Origin: Massariosphaeria phaeospora
Lineage: Eukaryota > Ascomycota > Dothideomycetes > Pleosporales
Length of the DNA: 64,000 nt
Assembly (NCBI GenBank): GCA_011032825.1
Contig: JAADJZ010000013.1
Location: 1,218,610 to 1,282,609 of the forward strand
Direction of reading: 5' to 3'
In this document: in pieces, positions 42,873 to 52,848 of the stretch
How positions within the stretch are numbered: the first letter of the stretch is position 1
Layout: each line of letters starts with the position of its first letter
Program-made: the position numbers and the translations under genes
The notes under the pieces: generated by a model
What the model was told of the DNA's origin: nothing
Database searches by the model: none
Seen by the model: the letters and a program-made list of their open reading frames with translations, nothing else

Positions 42873-45461
42873 ATGGATTCGGTCGACGAATCCCCAGCGG
42901 AGCCAAGACCGTTATCTCCTGCCGGCAACCCGCGACGCCGCCCACACAAGCGAGTGTCTACTGCATGCGATGAGTGCCGTAAGAAGCGAGTTCGTGTTCT
43001 GCCGACGATGTGTCATTTTAGTGTACATCTGACCCCTACAGCTCAGATGCACGGCTGGGCCGAGACCATGTCTCAATTGTCAGCTCTATGGAGCTCTCTG
43101 TACCATTACGCCGACGTATAAGAAAAGAGGCCCTGTCCCTTCACAGTCGAAATCCCATAGGAGAACTAGCGCTGATCCGCTGAACACGTTCAATGAACTT
43201 GGCCCGCCATCGCCCGACAATACTAGGAGCGACAGTACCGCAGAGCCTGCGAAAAGACTCCCGGATAATGCCCTCTTACCGCAGGACGGTAACATCTCGA
43301 GGCTGGATTCCGATGCGTACATGCAAGATCTAACGCCGAGTCTGCAGCAGGAGGAAGAGCCGCACTGTATGAACCTTACCTTTTATGTCCGATCTTCTGA
43401 CTTCGTACGCTAAAGCTCAACAGTCGAACATGGCCAAGGACCTGTGTCGATAGGATCGTACGAGGACTTCGCGATATTAGGCCCTGAAGGCCTTTCTCAC
43501 CATGACCTCGCTCTGTTCGGCGACCTCTTCGGCGACTCGGCTTTCCAGAACTCCGCGTCGGACATGGGTTTCGCAGATTGGTACACGCCGCAACCGGTGA
43601 TTCAATCAGCCCGAGCGTCGATGCACTCTCCACGTCCGAGGGAAGCAGGCGTCACTGCGTCCAAAGTCTTCAGTTCTGAGAACCTAAGTGACTTCTTGAA
43701 ATCACACGCTACTGAAAAGGCAATTGTTCCGAGCTTGTTTGTTTCAACAGGCTCAAGCGACTGTGGATTTATAGGTGTGCGCGGCTGGACCACCTTGCTG
43801 CGTACCGTCTTCTTACCATAAATACAGGCTTCATCTCGACGGGTGCGACGCTCACGGAGTGTTTGCAAGAGGGGAGCAGTGATGATATCTTAGCTACTAG
43901 ATCGAAAGTTGGCGAATACATTTCCAATGCCGCGCCCTACGTGCATGGCGTTGAATCACACGGCGGGAAGCACATTCTCCCTGAGCTACCCCTAGAGTCT
44001 TGGGCAAAAGCTGGAATCAAAGGTCAGTTCAGTCAATCGTTACATGATCGTACTGATCGTATGGGACAGCCTATTTTGAACACGTGCACATGTTTTACCC
44101 GCTTCTCAACGAAAACAGTTCTCGAGAATACTGGGATCAGCTATACGCTCAGCGCAAAGGCGGTACAACTGTTCTAGATATTACAATGCTACATCTGGTT
44201 GTTGCTATTGGCCTTTTGATCGATGCCGACATGGCTTCAACAACGGCCTCATCAATGTCCGAAAAGCTATATCAGAGAGCTTGGGAGTCTATACACGAAA
44301 CCATGGTCTCATTTGAGCTACAGTCTGTACAGATTGCCATTCTTCACGTGAGTATTGTTTCGTCTTTACTCTGCAGCGGCTGACCCTCTAAGGTCATCTA
44401 CCACATGTATGCTGGCAGGAGTAGCAAGGCTTGGTCAATATGTGGCATGGCCGTACGCAGTGCTCAGGCTCTGGGGCTTCATAGAAGCGTTCCAGTAGCA
44501 TCTGGCTTCACACCAGAGCAGATACGCTTGCGTTCCCACATATGGTGGGTCACGTTTAGTCTTGATGCGTAAGTAAGTTCTCAATACGCATTCTTGGTCC
44601 AATCGTAATTTGCGAGTAGCACCCTATCTATGACCGAAGGCAGACCTCCAGCTGTGGCCGAGTCCACATGTGACACTCGCTCTATGACGGACGAGTGGGC
44701 CAGCGACGCACCAAACGCTTCTAATCTGTTCCTCTGGAAAGTTGGGCTGGCTCAGATCCAGAACCGGTTGTGTTCGGTACTCAGTCGTTGTGATACACAT
44801 TTGGCCAGACGCTCCGCTTTGGGTGAGATCGAGCAATGCCTTACCGAGTGGCGAGACCATATGCCTGTGGAATGCCGTCCAGGCCAGGACATGATCGAAT
44901 TTCCCAGGGGCTACTCTCTGCTCGCTTCACTTCACCTCGAATACTTTAGTTTGGCACGCGCTCTCTACTGGTCGTGCATGACCTGTGCTCCTGCAAAGGA
45001 CAACGATACCCAGGGAGGATCAAATACAAGTGGACCGCGGGGCAATAACAGGGAGTACAAGCTGTGTCTCGGATCAGCAAGGGCATTTGTGAGAACATTG
45101 AATAGGTCTGTGTATGTCTCCCGTGTCCTCTATTACTGGCTGACAGCCTCGTAGTGCGATTGAGAACGAAGGAAACCAAAGAACAGCTCGGTTGAGGTAA
45201 GATTCATTTTGCGAGGAAGGCATTCTCGTACTAACATGGTGCAGTTTTCAAGCAGACCAGTACATTGCGGCCCTCGCTATCCTGTACCGCAACATATGCC
45301 GCAACCCTGCACATGTGGCTACGAGAGTAGATCTGGGATATTTCCGCGCGTGCAAGTTGCATCTCGAACGAGACGTCTATCCAGGATACTTGGTGGCGGG
45401 ATTTGGAGGCCTGATGAACGACATGCTGTGCTCAGTCGAGAAGCTATTAGCTCGTTTCTGA
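42873..45461 (+). CDS. Zn2Cys6 transcription factor with fungal_trans domain
   Basis: A 728-aa nuclear regulator built from nine exons: 42873-42989, 43042-43366, 43424-43774, 43828-44022, 44070-44347, 44393-44568, 44620-45105, 45155-45196 and 45245-45461. All introns are 45-57 nt. Joining exons 1 and 2 rebuilds a perfect zinc cluster, C-x2-C-x6-C-x6-C-x2-C-x6-C (CDEC, then RKKRLRC, then TAGPRPCLNC...C). This needs a weak donor, GTTCGT, at 42990. The middle-homology domain includes AYFEHVHMFYPLLNE, YHMYAGRSSKAWSICGMAVR, AQALGLHRS and HIWWVTFSLD. It lies 440 bp before the VOC dioxygenase-like gene and the FAD hydroxylase, on the same strand, so it is the obvious candidate regulator of that pair. 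Confidence 0.85.
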
Positions 45462-45790
45462 AAGGAGCGGAAACCTCCCAAGGAGATAGTTCTGAAGGTT
45501 GTCACTTAACGAAAACTTAATGCGCGAAAATAGGATACGCTGAGCGATCCGCCATGCGAATTAAAAGTTCAAGACATTTCCAACATAATGAACTGCGCGT
45601 TTGACGCGCTGGACTCTCAAGAATATGCTTTCCGACGTCGACCCTCGAACACCGGGATCGGCAATCCGGTCAGGGTACCCTGGCCGCATGTCACTTTCCA
45701 CGGGTAAACGGGGTTTGCCGGAGCATTAAATCCACGGGTGAGCCGGTTTTGCCGATATCCGCGGAGCACAAACCTCACTGGTGGCCTAAG

Positions 45791-45800
45791 TATAAAAATA
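45791..45800 (+). promoter_or_regulatory. TATA box of the dioxygenase-like gene
   Basis: TATAAAAATA, 99 bp before ATG 45899. It lies downstream of the in-frame ATG at 45749, so that ATG is unlikely to be the start. Confidence 0.6.
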
Positions 45801-45898
45801 CATCAACGAGACGGACCTGTGCTCCGATATACCAGTCAACCACTCTCAATACGACCCAATTGCCTGACCCGCAGCCGAAACCTGTCATCATCATCGCC

Positions 45899-46468
45899 AT
45901 GACCAAAGTCCTTCCTCCCACCAAGCTGGCGCACGTCGTGCTCCGCTCGAACAACTACGAAGCGATGGTAGACTTCTACCTCAAATTCCTCGGCGCCAAG
46001 ATCCAATGGGCGGGACCCCAGATGACGTTCCTGACTTACGACGAGGAGCACCACCGCATCGCCATCATCAACATGCCCCACCTAGGCCCGAGAGTCGCGT
46101 CCAGCAGCGGGCTCGAGCACATCGCATTTGCTTACGACACGCTAAGCGACCTTCTCACCGCGTATAAGCAGCGCTTGGAGCTCGGCTACAAGCCCATCTG
46201 GACGGTCAACCACGGAGTGACCATTTCCTTCTACTATACGGATCCCGATGGCAATAAGCTGGAACAACAGGTCGACCTGATGGAACTTGAAGAGGCGAAT
46301 GAGTTCATGAGTTCGGAGCAATACCGTGCTAACCAGCTGGGCATTGATGTAAACCCGGAAGAGCTTATCTCGCGACTGGAGGCTGGGGAGAGTCAGGAGA
46401 GTCTGTTGAAGAAACCGGAGACGGGGCCGCGAGATCTATCTACCTTGCCGCAGGCGATGATGGGCTGA
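45899..46468 (+). CDS. VOC-superfamily protein, extradiol-dioxygenase-like, 189 aa
   Basis: A one-domain vicinal-oxygen-chelate protein. I start it at ATG 45899 (CGCCATGACC), because a TATA box at 45791 lies inside the longer frame from 45749. The 2-His-1-Glu metal site of type I extradiol dioxygenases can be read: His12 (KLAHVVLRS), His74 (LEHIAFAY) and Glu122 (DPDGNKLEQQVD). These sit at the usual places of the beta-alpha-beta-beta-beta modules. The family opens catechol rings between or beside the hydroxyls with O2. It is followed 350 bp later, on the same strand, by an FAD aromatic hydroxylase that could make the catechol. A glyoxalase-type or other VOC role is not excluded. Intronless. 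Confidence 0.8.
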   Translation: MTKVLPPTKLAHVVLRSNNYEAMVDFYLKFLGAKIQWAGPQMTFLTYDEEHHRIAIINMPHLGPRVASSSGLEHIAFAYDTLSDLLTAYKQRLELGYKPIWTVNHGVTISFYYTDPDGNKLEQQVDLMELEEANEFMSSEQYRANQLGIDVNPEELISRLEAGESQESLLKKPETGPRDLSTLPQAMMG

Positions 46469-46816
46469 CTGGTCAAATAACTCGAATTCATCGTGTATGC
46501 AAAGAATGGAAAATGCACTGCGTTACGTGCTATTCGATGTAAAATCGCGTAGATGTGTTCCCCATTGACAGGTCTTTTGCTTCATCGCCGTTCAACTGTT
46601 TTTGGAGTTTATCCACGGAACACGGTAAGCCGAGGGGCGCGGGAAGGAGACTACACCAACGCCACATTCACATGTCGACCAAATAAAGGATGCAAATGTA
46701 CGGGATAGAAAGTGCAGAAGCTCCTATCCTCGAACAAGGCCATTGTTAAAGCATACAAATCGTTGTGTTGTCAATATCCCTATCTTTCTTCCATCAGCAT
46801 TGCATAGTCGAACACC
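46469..46816. other. intergenic, promoter of the hydroxylase gene
   Basis: 350 bp with no gene; no strong TATA box seen. Confidence 0.4.
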
Positions 46817-48463
46817 ATGAGCATTCCGGAATCTATCACCTGCCTTGTCGTCGGCGGAGGGCCCGTTGGCCTTACCACTGCCCTACTGCTCGCGCGTCAG
46901 GGCCTCCCAGTCGTCGTTCTTGAGAAATACTCCGAGAGACTCGGCCAACCGAAAGCTCATGTGTTCAACCCTCGCACCATGGAGATCTTCCGCCAACTCG
47001 GAGTGGACACAGCCCGTTTGAGAAATGAGGTGAGCTCAGAGCGAGCAATGATGCGCTTCTGCTCCTCGATGGCAGGCACACAGTTCGGCGCGGTCGAAGC
47101 CGATTTAGGCGGCGAACACTGTCCGGAACTCTTCCTCAACGTCTCGCAGCCGAGAGTGGAAAATTATCTTATGGAAACTCTTGCGAAGAACGAACTCGTG
47201 ACCGTCCTAAGAGGCTACGAGTGGCTTACCTGTTCCGAGGACAAAGACGGAGCTATTGAGTCGAGCATTCGGATCAGAGGGTCTGGCGAGGAACGAACGA
47301 TCAGGAGCAAGTACCTTGTGGGATGCGATGGAGCCAACTCAACTTCCAGAAAGGCGCTTGACATCGCGTTCGAAACACTCGACAACCAGCCGGAGAAACC
47401 CGTCTACTACGTATCGGTTCACTTATACGCTGATCTGAGTCACTTGCCTGAGGGCACATTGTGGTTTGTCTTGAACCCTGCAGCTGTCTTTGGCATCTTC
47501 ATCGCATACGACAAAGCCAAAGAATGGGTGTACGCCATCACGTATGACCCTGAAGTCAACCCAACGGATTCATGGGTGGAAGAAGTTCTTAGGAAGAGAC
47601 TGGAAGAGGCAATGGGCGAGAAGGTGGATTACGCAATCCAGAGTATTGTGCCATGGACCACCTGTCCGAAAATAGCCACGTCATACCGGTCACACAAGGT
47701 GAAGAACGCCTTCCTTGCCGGTGATGCGGCGCATGTCTTCCCGCCCACCGGCGGCCTTGGAGTGAACACCGGCATTGCCGACGCCCAGAATCTCGCATGG
47801 AAGATCAAAGCTGTGGACGAAGGATGGGCGAGTCACTCTCTACTCGACACCGTCACCACCGAGAGAAAGCCCATCGCGGACGCGAACTCGCGACAGAGTA
47901 AGCTCAACGAAGAGGTCATGAATGCCACCGTGGGCAGGATCTTCCGCACTATGGGCGAGGCTGGAGGTCCCGAACAGCTCATGCAGGACCCGGAAAAGAA
48001 GAAGGTGGTCGATGCAGCGATCGCGGAAAACAACGAGCATTTCAAATCGCTCAACTTGCAGATCGGATATGTGTACGGTACGCCTCCGTTGTCGCGCGCA
48101 CCAGATGATTACCGCCCGGAGAATGTGCCAGGCGTTCGACTGCCACAAGCTTGGGTTGAGGTCAACGGTGTGAGGCAGAGTTCTTTGGATTTGGTCGACG
48201 GGTATGGGTTTGTTCTCTTGACCAGCGAAGGGTTCCCAGGTGGACCGGGGGCGAATGGTAGCGGCGAGAAGGGACGTCCCCCGATCCGCACATTCCAACT
48301 GGGGAAGAATTTCGCAACTAGCGACAGAGCTTGGTGCGAGCTGATGGGACTGAGTATAAAGGGCACTGGTGTGCTTGTAAGGCCTGATCAGCATATCGTT
48401 GGATCTGTTGGGTCGTTCCAAGAGGCGAAGGATCTTCTGGAGCAGTTTCTGGCGGAGAGATAA
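46817..48463 (+). CDS. FAD-dependent aromatic hydroxylase (group A monooxygenase)
   Basis: Adds a hydroxyl to a phenolic ring with NAD(P)H and O2. A single exon of 548 codons. Class A flavoprotein motifs are complete: VVGGGPVGL (11-19) dinucleotide fold with Glu36 ending beta-2 (VVVLEKYS), the DG motif GCDGANS (169-175), and the FAD ribityl motif AGDAAHVFPPTGGLGVNTGI (301-320). The C-terminal thioredoxin-like region (about 470-548) is present, as in PheA/MhpA relatives. QPKAHVFNPRTMEIF (44-58) resembles MhpA/pentachlorophenol-hydroxylase-type enzymes. With the VOC protein upstream it suggests a two-step hydroxylation and ring-cleavage module. Substrate unknown. It shows no RIP damage although RIP-ravaged repeats begin only about 330 bp downstream. 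Confidence 0.88.
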   Translation: MSIPESITCLVVGGGPVGLTTALLLARQGLPVVVLEKYSERLGQPKAHVFNPRTMEIFRQLGVDTARLRNEVSSERAMMRFCSSMAGTQFGAVEADLGGEHCPELFLNVSQPRVENYLMETLAKNELVTVLRGYEWLTCSEDKDGAIESSIRIRGSGEERTIRSKYLVGCDGANSTSRKALDIAFETLDNQPEKPVYYVSVHLYADLSHLPEGTLWFVLNPAAVFGIFIAYDKAKEWVYAITYDPEVNPTDSWVEEVLRKRLEEAMGEKVDYAIQSIVPWTTCPKIATSYRSHKVKNAFLAGDAAHVFPPTGGLGVNTGIADAQNLAWKIKAVDEGWASHSLLDTVTTERKPIADANSRQSKLNEEVMNATVGRIFRTMGEAGGPEQLMQDPEKKKVVDAAIAENNEHFKSLNLQIGYVYGTPPLSRAPDDYRPENVPGVRLPQAWVEVNGVRQSSLDLVDGYGFVLLTSEGFPGGPGANGSGEKGRPPIRTFQLGKNFATSDRAWCELMGLSIKGTGVLVRPDQHIVGSVGSFQEAKDLLEQFLAER

Positions 48464-48791
48464 TGGGTTTTCGTAATCGCACCTCGACATAGCTGTTAGG
48501 CGGAGTGGTAGAACTTTCATCAAATAGCGTTCGAACTAGACTTATCAGCATCAAGCATGGATTGCGACATGCGACGCCATGCGACCCAACGTGCTCACCT
48601 TTGGTTGTTTGATAAGCTCAATGCGCGAAGATACGCTTGATTCGCGCAGTAGCTGAACAAGACGGACTTGCTCGTAAGATATTTGTTGATGTAATACAGC
48701 TCGCGAGGGTTCGTGCCGCATCGTAATAACTCAAGTGCGGTTACAGCGATATTCGCGCGATATACTAGCGCAAAATCTTAGAACAAGCTTA
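48464..48791. other. intergenic, boundary to the repeat-rich subtelomere
   Basis: 330 bp, no gene; TA at 48790-48791 precedes the next transposon end. Confidence 0.45.
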
Positions 48792-49471
48792 ACGTGTCTG
48801 TGCGCGTGCCGAGCCACTTCGCGTGCCGAGCCACCCATCACCAAAACACCGAAATCCCCTTAACTTTGACGCGTCTTAACTCCACCAACATGAGAGCAAT
48901 CGACGATGCAATTGATGCAATCGAATCTTTAGATCTAGAAGAATCATTCTCGTATAGAAAAATTGCTGCCACTTATAATATCAACAGAACTACGTTATCT
49001 CGAAGGCACAAGCGCGTTCAGGCCTCTAATAAAGTTAAAAAGATTAATTAACAGAAACTCAACTTACAGCAAGAGCAAGAGCTTGTATAGTATATTAAAG
49101 AACTATTAAAAAAATATATACCTTTTACAAAAGAGATAATACATAATTTCGCATTAGCAATAGCTTAAAAGCTAGTTAGTAAAAGCTTGATTACGCGCTT
49201 TATCAACTAGCATAGTATTTATTTTATATTACAATAAATAGTTAGCATAGACAGCAATCGCTACAAAGTTAATTTAAAAAATAAATATTGCTTCTATTTT
49301 TAGCTTCTACATAGCAAGATTGATTAATATCAAATAAATTCTCGTTATATCTACAATATAAATAAAAAAAGCTTTATAATTAGTGTTGTTAGCAAATTAA
49401 AAAAAATATTTAGCTAACGAATGTAGAAAAAAAAAGAGGTTAAATGTTACAAACAAAGATAATACTAGGTA
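48792..49471 (+). mobile_element. pogo-type transposon fragment (element 3), left end only
   Basis: The left end carries ACGTGTCTGTG, then GCGTGCCGAGCCAC twice (TIR positions 13-26 and 30-43), the same layout as elements 1, 2 and 5. The transposase start follows at 48890. Similarity fades by about 49440. TA at 49470-49471 is the target site of element 4. No matching right end was found after 51332, so element 3 was truncated, or its remainder has decayed past recognition. Confidence 0.8.
48890..49440 (+). pseudogene. 5' part of a pogo transposase, AT-converted
   Basis: From ATG 48890 the frame reads IDDAIDAIESLDLEESFSYR and NRTTLSRRHKR, the first HTH of the element 1/2/5 family, intact for 53 codons. 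It then continues with many TAA/TAG stops and extreme A+T bias through positions matching YIKELL...PFTKEIIHNFA, the DEKGF region (here NKKSF, the catalytic Asp lost) and RMWKKKEV-like. It ends abruptly before element 4. Confidence 0.8.
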
Positions 49472-49534
49472 ACGTACCTCACGGGTAGTCGAGCCACACG
49501 AGTTCGCAGGACACTTTTGCCAAGCCCCCACCAA
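49472..49534 (+). repeat. left terminal inverted repeat of element 4
   Basis: About 63 bp starting ACGTACCTCACGGGTAGTCG; pairs with 51270-51332. Confidence 0.88.
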
Positions 49535-49599
49535 AACCACTCCATTCTGGCGCAAAACAGCCTATTTTAGCTCTATATAGAGCAATTCAACCTAAGATA

Positions 49600-51231
49600 T
49601 TATTTAAAGTCTACTTCTGCTGCTTGCTTACACGTACGCGCGTTATGCCCAGTTTGATTGCACCGTCTACACCGCCTTTGAGATGGTTCACCTGCTCCAG
49701 CGCGCACTCGCGTCTTTAGCTTCTTCTTATTACTACGCGCTTCAAACTCCTTTAGAGCAGTTAGACGAGCTCTATCCTCAACTGTCAAGGTCCCTTCTGC
49801 CTGAACCCGCTTTCTTTTATGCGATTTACGTCGCGTAGCGGCCTCATTTGCTACCTTCAGCTCAGCTATCTCCCGTTGCGCCAACACTAGCTTGTGCGCG
49901 ATAATAGCTGCCCCCTTTGAGACCTTTTTAAAAGCCTCTACTATAGAAGTTGGCGAGCTATCTATATGCCTCTAAATCCTTGCCTTCACAAGCGTCGATT
50001 GCGACCCTAATTCAAGGGTATTGCTTGGGGTTTGCGACTGCCAGAGCTTATTGCTAGGGAGTAGTGGTGATGGAGTACGTAGCCGGACGTCAAGGGCTGT
50101 TATGACCCGTTCTGGGTTAAATGGAACCAATCCAGCGCCTCGAAACTCTCTTTGGATATTACTAAAAGTAATTGCTGCATTATAGGCGCGTATAAAGCAT
50201 GGTAGGAACTTAAGTTTTGTAATGTGGGTGATCCGGTTGCGCATGAGATCTTCGGCTTGGCGCCCGTACGCCTTCTTCAGAGGAGCAAAACAACCTACAT
50301 TAAGAGGCTGCAGGAGGTGCGATGAGTGCGGAAGCATGCAGATAGTAATAATCTTGTTCTCCTTGCAGTATTGCTGGAATGCGAGCGAGTTATGGCTCTT
50401 ATGGCCGTCAATTGCGAGCAGTCGGTGGCTGCCAACTACCCTTTTCTTTGTATGCTCATCAAAGTGCTTCAACTACTGCAGCTCAAGCTCATTTGTTGTC
50501 CAGCCCTTTTCAGAGACTGCAATAACCTAGTCCTAGGGCAGATACTCCTCCTTATACCAGGCAGAGAGGTAGTATCGGCCCTTGAAGATGATGAAGGGTG
50601 GAATAGCCCACCTTGTTGCGTTGATGCCCTGGATGACCGTCGTCCACTCCCTATTGCCTTGCTGTATTGCCTTTGGCCGTTCTCGTTTCTCTGAAGCTGT
50701 AACAACCGCCCCAGTTGATATCTGGCCTATTATGAAGCCTGTCTCGTCAAAGTTGTACGTGTCTACATTCTGGATACCGTACTTGGCTTTTATGTTGGCT
50801 ACTAGGCGAAACTAGCCCTAGATAACCTCGGGATCCTCGCAGAGCGCTTTCTTGTAATTGTACTTGCAATTGAACTTCATTGTAAACTCAGGGCAGTGCA
50901 TAACCTACGTACTAGGCTAGTTTAAGCCAACCTGGCCTAGATTGCGCTTTGCGCGCAAGGAATTGGCCATATCAGCTACAGCTGCGAGCCTAGGGGGAAA
51001 TCCGCGCGATATGAGCTCAAGTATATACTCAACAACTACGCTCTCCTTAGTCTTTGTCAGATTCATCGATTTAGGCCTATAATCTGCTTGTGAAGGTCGT
51101 CCAGCGCGTCGATAGCTTAGTGTTGTTCGAGAGACGTTATAGATAGCTGCAGCGCGTCGCAAGAAGAGTGTCGCGTCTTGTTTAAGAGCTTAAAGGGCAG
51201 TCTGTATCTGACGTTCATTAGAAGGTTCCAT
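49600..51231 (-). pseudogene. pogo-like transposase with C-terminal CCHC zinc knuckle
   Basis: One frame from ATG 51231 to the stop at 49600 (544 codons, no frameshift), broken by several TAG/TAA codons. An N-terminal HTH (AAAIYNVSRTTLSYRRAGRP) and CENP-B-like HTH (YILELISRGFPPRLAAVADM) precede the DDE_1 region: FDETGFIIGQ (near 50740), DGHKSH (near 50410), then HLLQPLNVGCFAPLKKAYG (near 50310). The third position is Asn instead of the usual Asp, a one-base change that would abolish catalysis. The C-terminus ends in a retroviral-type knuckle, CRRCNQTGHNARTC (near 49650), after a basic helix. CCHC tails occur in some fungal pogo transposases. Inactive on two counts. Confidence 0.85.
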
Positions 51232-51269
51232 CTAGTGTTGTTGTTGAAGCATCGTGTACATAGGTAGAG

Positions 51270-51332
51270 TTGGTAGGGGCTTGGCAAAAGTGTCCTGCGA
51301 ACCCGTGTGGCTCGACTACCCGTGAGGTACGT
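51270..51332 (-). repeat. right terminal inverted repeat of element 4
   Basis: Inverted copy of the left end, followed by TA. Confidence 0.88.
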
Positions 51333-51334
51333 TA

Positions 51335-51928
51335 TCGTAAACTAAGCAACAACGCAAGAAAATTGTTAAAACTTGCTAGTACGCAAAGTAGAAGTACAAC
51401 AACGCGCAAAGTAGAATTAAGTTAGCAAAAGTTACGTAATGCGCTACGAGTGCTACAAAGTCTTAGTACGTAGCACACTAAGTAGTAGTAGCTACAAGCG
51501 CTACGAGTACTACAGCGTAGCAAAACGTAGCAAGCAAAGCAAAGTGCTTTTAGCAAGAAATTAAAGAACTATATAGATTAGCTAAATTTCTTTAGTAGTT
51601 TAGATTCTTTGTAGTTAACTTTTCTAAGTACATTTTATACATAGATTAGATTTATAAGCAACAAATTGTTACTTTGTTATTCTATCTAAAATAGAATTGA
51701 GATTGTTTTTTTATTGTTATTAAGCTTTTCGAACACAGAACAATTTCTTAGGTAGAATTTTCGAGTTCAATTAACGAGTACCTTTAGTAAAAGAATACTT
51801 CTAATAACACTTTAACTACTTTAAGTTTAAAACTAAAACAATATAGCAATTTCTACGAGCTTACGTACAATAAATAGTACGCTAGCGAATAAGTAGAAAG
51901 TACTTATCGTTGGGTATAAGTTGAGTTA
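51335..51928. other. AT-rich, stop-rich repeat remnant, no gene
   Basis: About 600 bp with stops in all frames and TACG/GCAAAG-rich composition resembling RIP-converted sequence. No recognisable element. Confidence 0.5.
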
Positions 51929-52404
51929 GAGTTGCACAAACCTAAAGTTAAAGTTAAGTTAGAGTAATTAAAGCGTAGGTTAAAGTTAAGTTATAGGTAC
52001 TACTTTTAGGTTAATAAACTTATTATAACTAGCTGTTATAATTATAAAGAGAAAATATATTAAAATATAGAATTGTAGAGGTCTATGCTAACTCAACTTA
52101 TACTTACGCTAAAACGTTTTAGCGTAGGTAGAGTAGTAAATAGGTATAGGTTAAGTTAAAGTTGAGTTAGCTTAGGTAAAACTCTAGTGCTAACTTAACC
52201 TATACCTACGCTAAAACGTTTTAGCGTAGGTATAGGTTAGGCTAGCACAGACCTCTACAATTCTATATTTTAATATATTTTCTTTTTATAATTATAACAG
52301 CTAGTTATAACAAGTTTATTAACCTAAAAGTAGTACCTATAACCTAACTTTAACCTACGCTTTGATTACTCTAACTTAACTTTAACCTTAGGTCTGTGCG
52401 ACTC
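51929..52404. repeat. 476-bp foldback palindrome with nested small palindromes
   Basis: Arms 51929-52084 and 52249-52404 (156 bp each) are inverted copies without indels and with few, mostly C/T or G/A mismatches. The whole unit is symmetric about 52166.5. Near the centre lie two copies of TACGCTAAAACGTTTTAGCG-type perfect palindromes (52105-52126 and, extended to 44 bp, 52196-52239), themselves equidistant from the centre. No coding potential. It could be a MITE-like or foldback non-autonomous element or a replication/recombination product. Confidence 0.85.
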
Positions 52405-52695
52405 TATTCCAAGGCGCAACTTGCACTTAGCCCTAAGTAGAAGCTAGCTAGGAACTAGATCTACGCGTACGCGCGTGCATATCTCATTACACCTCCTCTA
52501 GGTAGATTGAACTTTAAGGTATTAGTAGAGGTACATTTCTACGCTTAGATTGAGCTGTAATTTGGACTTGTTACTTAGTGCGCTGCGCTGCACTGTTGCT
52601 AAGATTTGCATTAAAATCGTACACGTAGTTGTAGTGCTTAAAGTTAGAATTATAAAGCTTAGTAAAGCGACGCGGTAGAGAGAAACGCAGGTATA
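52405..52695. other. short AT-rich remnant, no gene
   Basis: 290 bp ending at TA 52694-52695, the target copy of element 5. Confidence 0.45.
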
Positions 52696-52743
52696 CCGTG
52701 CCCGTGCGCGCAGCGACCTACGTCGCGCAGCGATCCACGAACA
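52696..52743 (+). repeat. left terminal inverted repeat of element 5
   Basis: 48 bp starting CCGTGCCCGTGCGCGC; one C/T mismatch to the right end. Confidence 0.92.
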
Positions 52744-52848
52744 ACATGCTCATCAACTCAAAGATAAGGTTATTGAGCCACCTACAATAGCTATAATTAT
52801 AAGATTTTTTAGTAGAGCGACTGTATACATGCTCGCGATCAACTTGTA

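Larger units (their letters stand above)
49472..51332 (-). mobile_element. second family of pogo-like transposon (element 4) with complete ends
   Basis: 1861 bp with TIRs of about 63 bp (49472-49534, 51270-51332; two mismatches), beginning ACGTACCTCACGGG, and TA on both sides (49470-49471, 51333-51334). The TIR is unrelated to that of elements 1, 2, 3 and 5 and lacks their doubled motif. It carries a different transposase on the minus strand. Its position suggests it inserted into element 3. Confidence 0.88.

Noticed and set aside
45749..45898. N-terminal 50-residue extension of the VOC protein from ATG 45749
   Set aside because: A TATA box lies within this stretch and the peptide has no resemblance to a targeting signal.
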